Shown here: piece after piece, positions 32,925 to 41,109 of the stretch
How positions within the stretch are numbered: position 1 is the stretch's first letter
Layout of the letters: every line of letters begins with the position of its first letter
Origin: Bacteroidales bacterium
GTDB taxonomy: Bacteria > Bacteroidota > Bacteroidia > Bacteroidales > BM520
Length of the DNA stretch: 64,000 bases
Assembly (NCBI GenBank): GCA_016285515.1
Contig: JAEEQW010000010.1
Location: 1 to 64,000 of the forward strand
Direction: 5' to 3'
The notes under the pieces: generated by a model
Databases searched by the model: none
What the model was told of the DNA's origin: nothing
What the model saw: the letters and a program-made list of their open reading frames with translations, nothing else
Made by a program: the position numbers and the translations under genes

Positions 32925-35192
32925 ATGTTCAAAATACTTCACAAACACTTTTTCACGCATGATACATGCCTTATGGTTATCAATTCACCTCGTATTGCAC
33001 AATCAGTTTTGCCTGGACAGTTTTTGATTGTGAAAGTTGATAAGGAAGGTGAACGCATTCCGCTTACTGTAAGCGATTTTGATGTTAATAAAGGCACTGT
33101 TACCCTTGTCTATAAGGTTGTAGGAAATACGACCCGCGCGATGAGTGAGATGAATGTTGGTGATAGTTTGGAAGATGTAGTGGGACCGCTTGGCAGACCA
33201 TCTGATTTCTATTATCTCACAGATGAACGGCGCAAGTCGAAAAACTATGTGTTTATTGGCGGTGGCATTGGAATTGCACCTATCTATCCGCAGGTCAAGT
33301 GGCTTTATGAACATGGTGTGAAGGTTGACTGTATAATCGGTGCCAGAACCAAATCGATGCTTTTTTATGTCGATGAATTGAGGAAAGTTTCAAATCTGTA
33401 TATTACAACTGACGATAATTCTGGCGAAAATCAAGGACTTGTTACAGATTTGCTCCGCAAGTTGGTTGAGGGCGGGAAGCATTACGATGAGGTTGTGGCA
33501 ATAGGCCCGATGATAATGATGAAGTTTGCTGTAAAGACCGCTCAGGAGTTAGGCATTCACAGTGTGGTGAGTATGAATTCCATTATGGTTGACGGAACAG
33601 GAATGTGTGGTGCATGTCGTGTTTCTGTTAACGGAAAGACCAAGTTCACCTGCATTGACGGTCCTGAATTTGACGGCGCTTTGGTGGATTTCGACAACGC
33701 GATGAAGCGTCAGGCGATGTATGACAACTATGAAACACGGAAAGTCCTTGAGGATGAGGAACGTAATGAAGGTCACGAATGCTTTATAGGCGGTGTTTCG
33801 GATGAAGCCCGTGATAAGAAGAAACGTGTGCCGATATTGGAACAGAAACCTGAAGAAAGAGTTAATAATTTCAATGAGGTCTGTCTCGGGTACAATGCCG
33901 AGGAAGCGATGGAAGAGGCAAGACGCTGTTTGCAGTGCAAGAATCCTCAGTGTGTCAGGAATTGTCCTGTGGAAATCAATATTCCAAAATTTATCAAGGA
34001 AGTTGCTGCCGGCAATTTTGAGGAGGCTGCAAAGATTATAGCCAAAGATTCGGCTTTGCCTGCGGTATGCGGCAGAGTATGTCCGCAGGAAACCCAGTGT
34101 GAAGGCAGTTGTGTTATGGGAAAAAGATTCGAGGCGATCGCTATCGGCAAACTTGAACGTTTTGTTGGCGACTGGTCAAGGGAGCACAATATATCTCTCG
34201 GTACACCGGCACCTTCAAATGGTCACAAAGTTGCAGTAATAGGCAGTGGTCCTGCCGGAATAACATGTGCAAAGGAACTGCTCATGAAAGGTTATGACGT
34301 GACAGTATTTGAGGCTTTGCATGAATACGGCGGTGTGCTTGTCTATGGTATTCCATCATTCCGTCTGCCAAAGGATACGGTAGTGAAAAGCGAAATTGAA
34401 AATGTACGCAGATTTGGTGCCAAATTCGAAAAGGATGTTGTTGTCGGCAGAACTGTCTCAATTGACGATTTGATGGACAATGAAGGCTATGAGGCGGTTT
34501 TCATCGGAACTGGTGCCGGATTACCTATATTTCTGAATATCAAAGGAGATAATTTGTGCGGCGTAGTTTCTGCCAATGAATTTCTTACACGCAACAATCT
34601 TCTGAATGCTTATCGTGAGGGTTATGAAACCCCGAATTATGTCGGTAGGAAAGTTGTGGTTGTCGGTGGTGGTAATGTCGCGATGGATGCGGCCAGAACC
34701 GCTTTGCGTCTTGGAGCCGAAGTGCATGTCGTATATAGACGTTCGGAAGAGGAGTTGCCGGCGAGAGCTGAGGAAGTGCATCATGCCAAGGAAGAAGGCG
34801 TTATATTTAATTTGTTGTGCAATCCTGTTGAAATTATCGGTGATGAAAAGGGCTGGATGAAATCGGTGGTGTGCGTTAAAACTGAACTTGGTGCACCGGA
34901 CGAATCCGGACGCAGAAGACCTGTCGTCATAGAAGGTTCCGAATTCACCTTGGATGCTGACATGATGATTGTTGCTTTGGGAACATCGCCCAATCCGTTG
35001 ATTTCGTCAACCACACCTGGACTGGATACCAACAGATGGAACTGTCTTGTCGCTGATGAAAACGGACAGACAACACGCAAGGGCGTGTTCGCCGGCGGTG
35101 ATGTCGTCAGCGGTTCCGCCACTGTTATCCTCGCTATGGGCGCCGGCAAGAAAGCTGCCGCTGCAATTGACAGGTACATCAGGCAATTATAA
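32925..35192 (+). CDS. NfnAB fusion: NADH-dependent ferredoxin:NADP+ oxidoreductase
   Basis: A 755-residue fusion of both Nfn subunits. Residues 1-270 are NfnA: FAD/NAD-binding FNR-like (GGGIGIAPIYPQ near 112) with a [2Fe-2S] site. The site's residues Asp223, Cys228, Cys231 and Cys243 match the unusual Asp+3Cys ligand spacing known in NfnA. Residues 310-755 are NfnB, a glutamate-synthase-small-subunit-like flavoprotein. It has eight Cys for two [4Fe-4S] clusters (335, 338, 343, 347, 382, 386, 392, 396), FAD motif GSGPAG (440-445) and NADP motif GGGNVAMD. It bifurcates electrons between NADPH, NAD and ferredoxin. It is the first gene of the operon with the hydrogenase-like sensor. Confidence 0.92.
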   Translation: MFKILHKHFFTHDTCLMVINSPRIAQSVLPGQFLIVKVDKEGERIPLTVSDFDVNKGTVTLVYKVVGNTTRAMSEMNVGDSLEDVVGPLGRPSDFYYLTDERRKSKNYVFIGGGIGIAPIYPQVKWLYEHGVKVDCIIGARTKSMLFYVDELRKVSNLYITTDDNSGENQGLVTDLLRKLVEGGKHYDEVVAIGPMIMMKFAVKTAQELGIHSVVSMNSIMVDGTGMCGACRVSVNGKTKFTCIDGPEFDGALVDFDNAMKRQAMYDNYETRKVLEDEERNEGHECFIGGVSDEARDKKKRVPILEQKPEERVNNFNEVCLGYNAEEAMEEARRCLQCKNPQCVRNCPVEINIPKFIKEVAAGNFEEAAKIIAKDSALPAVCGRVCPQETQCEGSCVMGKRFEAIAIGKLERFVGDWSREHNISLGTPAPSNGHKVAVIGSGPAGITCAKELLMKGYDVTVFEALHEYGGVLVYGIPSFRLPKDTVVKSEIENVRRFGAKFEKDVVVGRTVSIDDLMDNEGYEAVFIGTGAGLPIFLNIKGDNLCGVVSANEFLTRNNLLNAYREGYETPNYVGRKVVVVGGGNVAMDAARTALRLGAEVHVVYRRSEEELPARAEEVHHAKEEGVIFNLLCNPVEIIGDEKGWMKSVVCVKTELGAPDESGRRRPVVIEGSEFTLDADMMIVALGTSPNPLISSTTPGLDTNRWNCLVADENGQTTRKGVFAGGDVVSGSATVILAMGAGKKAAAAIDRYIRQL

Positions 35193-35207
35193 TACATATA
35201 TTCCATT

Positions 35208-37076
35208 ATGAATCAACAATTACCGCATCCACCAACACCGCTTTTCAGAATCGATTCCGACAGATGCGTGAACTGTGCAGTACCGGTATGTACAAAGGTA
35301 TGCCCAGTCAGCGCCGTATCAGGAAATTCAGGTAATGCTTACCGGATAGACCCCAACCGCTGTATAGGTTGCGGTGACTGTCTTGTGTACTGTCCCAATG
35401 ATGCTGTAAAGTTCAGAAACTCAATTAATGAGGTAAAAAATCTTATAGCCGGCCACAAGACAGTTGCACTGCTTGACCCGTCAATATCCGGCGAATTTGA
35501 AGACATCACCGACTACCGTAAGTTTGTCGCCATGATAAAATCATTGGGCTTTTCCAATGTCCATGAAGTCGCTTTCGGCGTGGATATGATTGCGGAAAAG
35601 TATAATGATTTGATTAACAACTACCAAGGTAAATATTATATCTTTTCTACCTGCCCGGCTGTTGTCAACTATGTCCGCAAATTCCATCCCGACTTGATAG
35701 ACAACCTTGTTCCTTTCGTTTCACCTTCCATAGCTATGGCGAAATATCTGAGGACCAAATACGACAAGGATACAAAATTTGTTTTTGTGGGACCTTGTAT
35801 TGCGAGTAAGGATGAAGAATTTTATAATGAGGAGAAATATATAGATGCCAATATCACCTTCAGGGAACTGCGACAAATGTTCAATGAGTCTGACATCCAG
35901 GAACTCAAAGTGAAGTTTGACGATTTCGATGAGCCGTATGGCAACAGGGGAGCACGATACCCATTGGTTGACGGCCTTCTGTATGCTGCTGAATGTGAAG
36001 ATAGCCCAGTCTTTTCAATGGCTGCCGGACGCACGTCTCTTGATGCTGTTAAGACTTTCGCCAATGAAATAAACAAGGTGAAAAAACATTTCAACCTGAT
36101 TTATTGTCGCTGCTGCTCTCTTGGTCCAGGAACAACCGGCGGCAACTTTATCATGAGCGACAATGCAGTAAGAAATTATGAGAAGAAACGCTGCGAGATG
36201 CTCAATATTGATCTATGGAAGAAATGGCTTAGGGACTCTTCAAATGTCGATCTGAAGACTTCTTTTGTGGTTGATGACCAGAGAACCCCGGAACCTGCTA
36301 AGGAGAAAATTGAAGAAGTGCTGGATAGAATCGGCCACAACACCAGCGGTTGCCGTCTCTGCGGTTTCAATTCCTGTTTCGATTTTGCGACCAACGTCGC
36401 CAGAGGTCATGTTGATATTTCCGACTGTACATTCTATGAGGTCGAAAATCGTGAAAAGCTTCTTGCCAACCTTGAAAGGGAAAAAGAACAGCTGACGGCT
36501 GAAAGAGACAGATTCCACGATAACGAAATAAAGCTCCATGAAAGTGTTGAACGACTCGATACAGAGGCCCAACTGATGAATATATTGCTTGACAATCTCA
36601 ATTCTGCTGTGGTTGTTGTGGATTCGGAATTGTCGATAGTGAAAACCAACAGTGTATTTGTGAATATGCTTGGCGAAGATGCTGCCGAGATAGCCGAGGT
36701 GATTCCTGAACTTGTCGGTGCGGCCTTCGATGCACTTATGCCGCCGCAAGTTGTCGATCTTTTCAATAATGTGCTGAATGCCAATAAAGTAATCAGCAAT
36801 AAGGATATCATCATAGATGAAAAATTCTACAATATTTCCATTTTCCCAATAGGTGAAGGCAGGATGGCTGGTGGCATTTTTCGTGACATGCATTCTGCCG
36901 GAATACAGAAAGAGCAGATTATCAAGAAGATAAATGATGTGATAGACGAAAACCTGGAAATGGTGCAGAAAATAGGATTCCTTCTTGGTGAAGGTGCATC
37001 ACAAACTGAAAAAATGCTGAATTCAGTCATCAATTCGTATAAGATTATTGGCGGCAAAGGCGAGGATAATAAGTAG
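35208..37076 (+). CDS. HydS-like [FeFe]-hydrogenase-related sensor with PAS domain, degenerate H-cluster site
   Basis: A 622-residue cytosolic protein. It has two [4Fe-4S] ferredoxin motifs (Cys20/23/28/32 and Cys52/55/58/62) and an H-cluster domain (about 75-340). A Fes-type [4Fe-4S] domain (Cys382/385/390/407, spacing CX2CX4CX16C) is followed by a coiled coil (about 412-455) and a PAS domain (about 455-560). This order is that of sensory group C hydrogenases. L1 is FSTCPA (Cys149), with Thr where catalytic enzymes have the proton-relay Cys. L2 is GPCIASKDE (Cys197), with Ser at the usual Lys position. L3 is CRCCSLGPGTTGG: Cys303 aligns, but the bridging Cys aligns with Pro307. H2 binding is therefore doubtful. 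The SpoIIE phosphatase follows after 6 bp. Confidence 0.85.
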   Translation: MNQQLPHPPTPLFRIDSDRCVNCAVPVCTKVCPVSAVSGNSGNAYRIDPNRCIGCGDCLVYCPNDAVKFRNSINEVKNLIAGHKTVALLDPSISGEFEDITDYRKFVAMIKSLGFSNVHEVAFGVDMIAEKYNDLINNYQGKYYIFSTCPAVVNYVRKFHPDLIDNLVPFVSPSIAMAKYLRTKYDKDTKFVFVGPCIASKDEEFYNEEKYIDANITFRELRQMFNESDIQELKVKFDDFDEPYGNRGARYPLVDGLLYAAECEDSPVFSMAAGRTSLDAVKTFANEINKVKKHFNLIYCRCCSLGPGTTGGNFIMSDNAVRNYEKKRCEMLNIDLWKKWLRDSSNVDLKTSFVVDDQRTPEPAKEKIEEVLDRIGHNTSGCRLCGFNSCFDFATNVARGHVDISDCTFYEVENREKLLANLEREKEQLTAERDRFHDNEIKLHESVERLDTEAQLMNILLDNLNSAVVVVDSELSIVKTNSVFVNMLGEDAAEIAEVIPELVGAAFDALMPPQVVDLFNNVLNANKVISNKDIIIDEKFYNISIFPIGEGRMAGGIFRDMHSAGIQKEQIIKKINDVIDENLEMVQKIGFLLGEGASQTEKMLNSVINSYKIIGGKGEDNK

Positions 37077-37082
37077 GACAAG

Positions 37083-38321
37083 ATGGAATCCCAGACAATA
37101 AATACAATTGGAAGAAAGTCCGTACCGGTAAAAAGCAGGGACTTTTTTGTGGAAGTGTTCTGCAAACAACGGAATTACAACGGCGAGCATATCTGTGGCG
37201 ATGTGTTCAGAGTCAAGCGCATAAAAACGGAGAACAGAATGATAATCGTGCTTTCCGATGGCATGGGACATGGCGTCAAGGCTAATGTTATGGCAACCCT
37301 GACATCTTCATTCGCATTGAATTTCACAGAGGAACATAAGGACTTTGAGAGGATTGCTGACATAATAATGAATACGCTGCCGGTAAATGCTGAGACATCA
37401 ACGAGTTATTCCACCTTTACAATTGTCGATATTGATTTTGCAGGCTCTGTCAAGGTGATGGAGTATGACAATCCTCATGCTCTGATTTTACGCGGTTTTG
37501 AAGAGCTTGACATACCATGGTCAAAGTTGGTAATGGATACTGAAAGAAATAAGGGCAAGGTGTTGAAGATGACCACGTTTATCCCGCGCAATGGTGACAG
37601 AATCATATTCGGCTCTGACGGCATTGTGCAGTCAGGTCTTGGAATCCTCAACAACAATGTGGGATGGCCGGTTGAAAAAGTCAAGGAATATGTGTTGCAG
37701 CTGATGATGAACAATCCATACATTTCTGCCAGCGAACTTGCTCAGAAAGTGGTGAACCAGGCTCATAGAAATGACGGTTACGTGTCGAAAGACGATATGA
37801 GCTGTGTTTCGATATATTTCAGAAATCCGCGCGAATGTATGATTTGCACAGGACCACCTTATGACAAGTCACGTGATGTGGAATATGTGCAGACTTTGAA
37901 GAACTTTAAAGGTAAAAAGATAATCTGCGGAGGAACAACTGCTAAAATCATAGCCAAATACCTGAATTTGAATGTCGAAACCGACAGAAATGCAGTTGTT
38001 GACCCAGACTTGCCACCTTTGCATATAATGCCAGGTATCGGAATTGTGACAGAAGGCATACTGACTCTTACAAAGGTCTATAATCTGCTTGAACAGGACA
38101 GCAGCAATTCGCCCGATGCAGATGCGGGACCTGCCGGCAGAATAGTTTCAATCATCCACGAATCCGACATGGTTCATTTTCTTGTAGGGACAAGTCTTAA
38201 CTCAGCACATCAGGATCCGGAATTGCCAGTGGAACTTGAAATACGCAGAACTATCGTGAAACGTATCGCAAAACTGCTTGACGAAGTGTTTATGAAGGAT
38301 GTTAAAATCACATACTATTGA
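37083..38321 (+). CDS. SpoIIE-family PP2C phosphatase with extra C-terminal domain
   Basis: A 412-residue protein. The phosphatase domain (about 20-245) has intact metal-binding acids in VLSDGMGHG, IFGSDGIV and SKDDMSCVSI. From about residue 250 there is a further domain beginning CTGPPYDKSRD, with a KKIICGGTTAKIIAKYL glycine motif, of a type that accompanies hydrogenase-linked SpoIIE proteins. The likely substrate is a phosphorylated anti-sigma-factor antagonist or another Ser/Thr-phosphoprotein. The gene follows the PAS-containing hydrogenase-like sensor by 6 bp, so it is the probable output of that sensor. No kinase, STAS protein or sigma factor is adjacent. Confidence 0.85.
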   Translation: MESQTINTIGRKSVPVKSRDFFVEVFCKQRNYNGEHICGDVFRVKRIKTENRMIIVLSDGMGHGVKANVMATLTSSFALNFTEEHKDFERIADIIMNTLPVNAETSTSYSTFTIVDIDFAGSVKVMEYDNPHALILRGFEELDIPWSKLVMDTERNKGKVLKMTTFIPRNGDRIIFGSDGIVQSGLGILNNNVGWPVEKVKEYVLQLMMNNPYISASELAQKVVNQAHRNDGYVSKDDMSCVSIYFRNPRECMICTGPPYDKSRDVEYVQTLKNFKGKKIICGGTTAKIIAKYLNLNVETDRNAVVDPDLPPLHIMPGIGIVTEGILTLTKVYNLLEQDSSNSPDADAGPAGRIVSIIHESDMVHFLVGTSLNSAHQDPELPVELEIRRTIVKRIAKLLDEVFMKDVKITYY

Positions 38322-38331
38322 CAAAAAGTTG

Positions 38332-38339
38332 TATCTTTG
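38332..38339 (+). promoter_or_regulatory. -7 box of the barrel protein gene
   Basis: TATCTTTG 58 bp before the ATG at 38398. It starts 10 bp after the phosphatase stop and marks a new transcription unit. Confidence 0.6.
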
Positions 38340-38397
38340 CAGTTTAGTTTTTAAATACATTGTCAGTTAAGTGAATTATTATTATATTTAATAAAAA

Positions 38398-39237
38398 ATG
38401 AATGAAATGAAAGAAAGAAAATTAAGACTGTTTTTAATGGCTGTACTTGTAATGTTTTGTGTATCAGCCTTTTCTCAAGATAAGATTTATCTCGTAGGCA
38501 ATAATGAGCCTATCGAATGTGAAGTTAATGAAATAGAAGGGACAACTATTTTCTATACTCTTCCTAATAGTAACGCAAAGTTGAGGATTGACAAGTCGCA
38601 AGTAGATATGATAAAATACGAAGGTGGAGTTGTTCTTTCTATGAATGACCTCGTTACTGAAGAGGAATATTACAAGGATGCAAAGCGCAATGCCTTGAAA
38701 TTAAATGTACTGTCACCAATATGGAATGTGGTGGAAATCGCTTACGAACATGCATTTTCCCCTACCAAGTCAATTGAAATCACAGCCGGTTATATCGGTA
38801 TTGGAAGAGATGCATACGACGACGTTGCCGAGAAATGGGATTTCACATACGAGCCGAAAGGTTTTATGGCAACTATCGGCTATAAGTTTATGGGTACCAG
38901 ACGCACATACAATCTGAATGACAAGTATCGCTCGATATTGCAGGGTGGTTATATAAAACCTGAATTTGCTATCAGTTATGCCAATAAACTTGAAAGAGTA
39001 TATGTTTATGATGATAATTATAATGTAAGAAGTTTTAAGGATGTAAACAAGATTATGATGTCGTACTCGTTGATGGCTGTAGGTGGTTACCAGTGGAATT
39101 TCGGCGGTTTCATCCTTGATCTCTACGGTGGTTTGGGATATGGCATTGGTTCATATACCAGCTATGGATATCTCATGTTCAATGACGGTTTTTCCGTGGT
39201 GTTGTCAGCTGGGGTGAAACTTGGATTTGACTTTTAA
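38398..39237 (+). CDS. Predicted outer-membrane barrel protein, unknown function
   Basis: A 279-residue exported protein. The signal peptide ends before Gln27; the start could be ATG 38398 or the ATG three codons later. Residues 28-85 form a small domain (KIYLVGNNEPIECEVNEIEG) found at the start of several Bacteroidetes surface proteins. From about residue 98 there are amphipathic strands with aromatic ends (VLSPIWNVVEIAYEHAFS, GFMATIGYKFM, VVLSAGVKLGFDF), and the protein ends in Phe as porins do. No ligand is known. ptb lies 31 bp downstream; co-transcription is possible. Confidence 0.65.
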   Translation: MNEMKERKLRLFLMAVLVMFCVSAFSQDKIYLVGNNEPIECEVNEIEGTTIFYTLPNSNAKLRIDKSQVDMIKYEGGVVLSMNDLVTEEEYYKDAKRNALKLNVLSPIWNVVEIAYEHAFSPTKSIEITAGYIGIGRDAYDDVAEKWDFTYEPKGFMATIGYKFMGTRRTYNLNDKYRSILQGGYIKPEFAISYANKLERVYVYDDNYNVRSFKDVNKIMMSYSLMAVGGYQWNFGGFILDLYGGLGYGIGSYTSYGYLMFNDGFSVVLSAGVKLGFDF

Positions 39238-39268
39238 ATGGAATTAATAACCCTAAATATGCAAAATC

Positions 39269-40168
39269 ATGATAAAAAAATTAGATGATCTTTTTGATGA
39301 ATTGAAATCACGTCCTACCAAGAGAATTATAGGAGCATATGCTTGTGACTCTCATACTATTGGGGCAATTTATAACGCGGTAAAAAAAGGTATCGTAAGT
39401 GCAACGCTTGTTGGCGATGAGAAAAAAATTGCCGATGTTTGTAAAAGTGAAAATATTGACATTTCGTTGTTTGACATTGTAAATGAGCCTGTTGACACAA
39501 AGGCTGCAACAAAGGCTGTCGATATGATAAACAAGGGTGAGGGTGATATTTTGATGAAAGGCACGCTGAGTACCGACAGATATATGAGAGCTATTCTCAA
39601 CAAGGAAAACGGGCTTGTTCCACCTAAGGCTGTGCTTAGCCATGTAACGGTTATCGAGAATCCGGCATACCATAAACTCCTCATAGTGGGTGATGTCGCT
39701 GTGATTCCGGCTCCGGACCTTGACCAGAAGATAGCTATAACCAATTATCTTATTCGTACAGCTCATGCTCTCGGCATTGACAAGCCTAAGGTGGCAGCCA
39801 TTGCTGCAACTGAACAGATGCTGCCAAAAATGCCGGCTTGCGTTGATGCCGCTATCATTTCAAAGATGTCAGACAGAGGTCAGATAAAGGGAGCCATCGT
39901 TGATGGACCTTTGGCTTTCGATGTGGCTATCGACAAGGAAAGTGCTGAGATAAAGGGTGTTCAGAGCCCTGTTGCAGGCGATGCCGACTGTCTGCTGTTC
40001 CCGAACATCGAGACAGGCAATGTCTTCTACAAGACAAGCACAAAGTTATGCAAGGCTGAACTGGGTGCATTTGTGGCAGGTGCAAAATGCCCGTGTATCC
40101 TATCATCACGTGGAGATACAGTCAACACTAAATTATATTCAATTGCAATAGCTGCAATGCTCGCATAA
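39269..40168 (+). CDS. ptb: Phosphate butyryltransferase, copy 1
   Basis: A 299-residue phosphate acetyl/butyryltransferase-family enzyme (PF01515). It exchanges CoA for phosphate on butyryl-CoA or a branched-chain acyl-CoA. Conserved features are GDILMKGTLSTD, the PAPDLDQKIAI segment, GAIVDGPLAFDVA and GDADCLLFPNIETGN. It is followed by a paralogue with TAATG stop-start coupling and then butyrate kinase. The two copies differ at many positions around the acyl site, so they may differ in acyl preference. Confidence 0.9.
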   Translation: MIKKLDDLFDELKSRPTKRIIGAYACDSHTIGAIYNAVKKGIVSATLVGDEKKIADVCKSENIDISLFDIVNEPVDTKAATKAVDMINKGEGDILMKGTLSTDRYMRAILNKENGLVPPKAVLSHVTVIENPAYHKLLIVGDVAVIPAPDLDQKIAITNYLIRTAHALGIDKPKVAAIAATEQMLPKMPACVDAAIISKMSDRGQIKGAIVDGPLAFDVAIDKESAEIKGVQSPVAGDADCLLFPNIETGNVFYKTSTKLCKAELGAFVAGAKCPCILSSRGDTVNTKLYSIAIAAMLA

Positions 40169-41085
40169 TGGAACCTATCAGATCTTTAACGGAACTGACT
40201 GACTTTCTCAAAAGTAAGAATCAGAAATTTAAGATAGCAGTGGCGTGCGGGCATGACTCAAATACGATTCATGCCCTGCATGAGGCTGCAAATCAGGGAT
40301 TTGTACATCCAATTCTCGTTGGAGACGAACAACAGATTAACGATATTGTGAAAGCTGATGGCCTCAACGGTAACCTCTTTGAAACAATAAATGAGAAAAG
40401 TGATTCCAAAGCTATGGACATTGCTCTGTCAATGGTGAAAAACGATGAGGCTGACATTCTGATGAAAGGTCTTATCGGTACCGACAAATTTCTTCATGCT
40501 GTCCTTAACAAGGAAAAAGGCCTGATGAAACCAAAGGCAGTGTTGAGTTATGTCTGTGCCATAGAGGTCCCGAAATATCATAAGCTGTTGTTTATAAGCG
40601 ATACTGCTGTAATTCCTTTCCCCGATCTTGACCAGAAGATTGCCATGTTGAAATATGCTGTGAAAATGGCTAACCGTTTTGGTATCAATCGTCCGAAAGT
40701 GGCTTTGATAGGAGCTTCAGAGAAGGTGAGCAAGGGAATTTCTGATTCACAGGACTATGCAATAATGTGCAAGATGGTTCAACGCGGACAGTTGCCAGAC
40801 TGCATCATTGACGGTCCGCTTGATATCTTTCTCGCATGTGATAGGAACAGCGTTGAAATCAAGGGCGTTGACACACCGATAAACGGTGATGCCGACATTC
40901 TTCTGTTTCCCAACCTTGAGGCTTGTAACAGTTTCTACAAAGGGCTCATGCTTTTCGCAGACGGTGAACTTGGCGGTCTGATTCAGGGTACCGAAAAACC
41001 TGTGGTCGTAATGTCACGCAGCGAAAGCGAAAAATCAAAATATTATTGTATAGAAATGGCATGTATTGAATGCCTGAATAGTTAG
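40168..41085 (+). CDS. ptb: Phosphate butyryltransferase, copy 2 (tandem paralogue)
   Basis: A 305-residue PF01515 enzyme collinear with the preceding gene and clearly homologous to it along its whole length (ADILMKGLIGTD, FPDLDQKIAMLK, IIDGPLDIFLA, GDADILLFPNLEACN). By eye roughly 40 per cent of positions are identical, so this is an old duplication rather than a recent one. The start overlaps the copy 1 stop by one base. Butyrate kinase follows after 24 bp. The active-site stretches look intact, so I do not regard it as a pseudogene. Confidence 0.9.
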   Translation: MEPIRSLTELTDFLKSKNQKFKIAVACGHDSNTIHALHEAANQGFVHPILVGDEQQINDIVKADGLNGNLFETINEKSDSKAMDIALSMVKNDEADILMKGLIGTDKFLHAVLNKEKGLMKPKAVLSYVCAIEVPKYHKLLFISDTAVIPFPDLDQKIAMLKYAVKMANRFGINRPKVALIGASEKVSKGISDSQDYAIMCKMVQRGQLPDCIIDGPLDIFLACDRNSVEIKGVDTPINGDADILLFPNLEACNSFYKGLMLFADGELGGLIQGTEKPVVVMSRSESEKSKYYCIEMACIECLNS

Positions 41086-41109
41086 TAACCAATATTTCAG
41101 ATAATAACT

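Noticed and set aside
32856-32960. N-terminal extension of the YfcC carrier to 32960
   Set aside because: It would cross both divergent -7 boxes and overlap the nfnAB start. The family N-terminus begins at ATG 32855.
36240-36893. A 217-residue antisense open frame inside the hydrogenase-like gene
   Set aside because: It lies opposite the conserved Fes and PAS region and has no signature of its own.
35208-37076. Calling the protein a functional H2-evolving [FeFe] hydrogenase
   Set aside because: The proton-relay Cys, the L2 Lys and apparently the bridging Cys are absent, and no maturases or HydABC partners are nearby.
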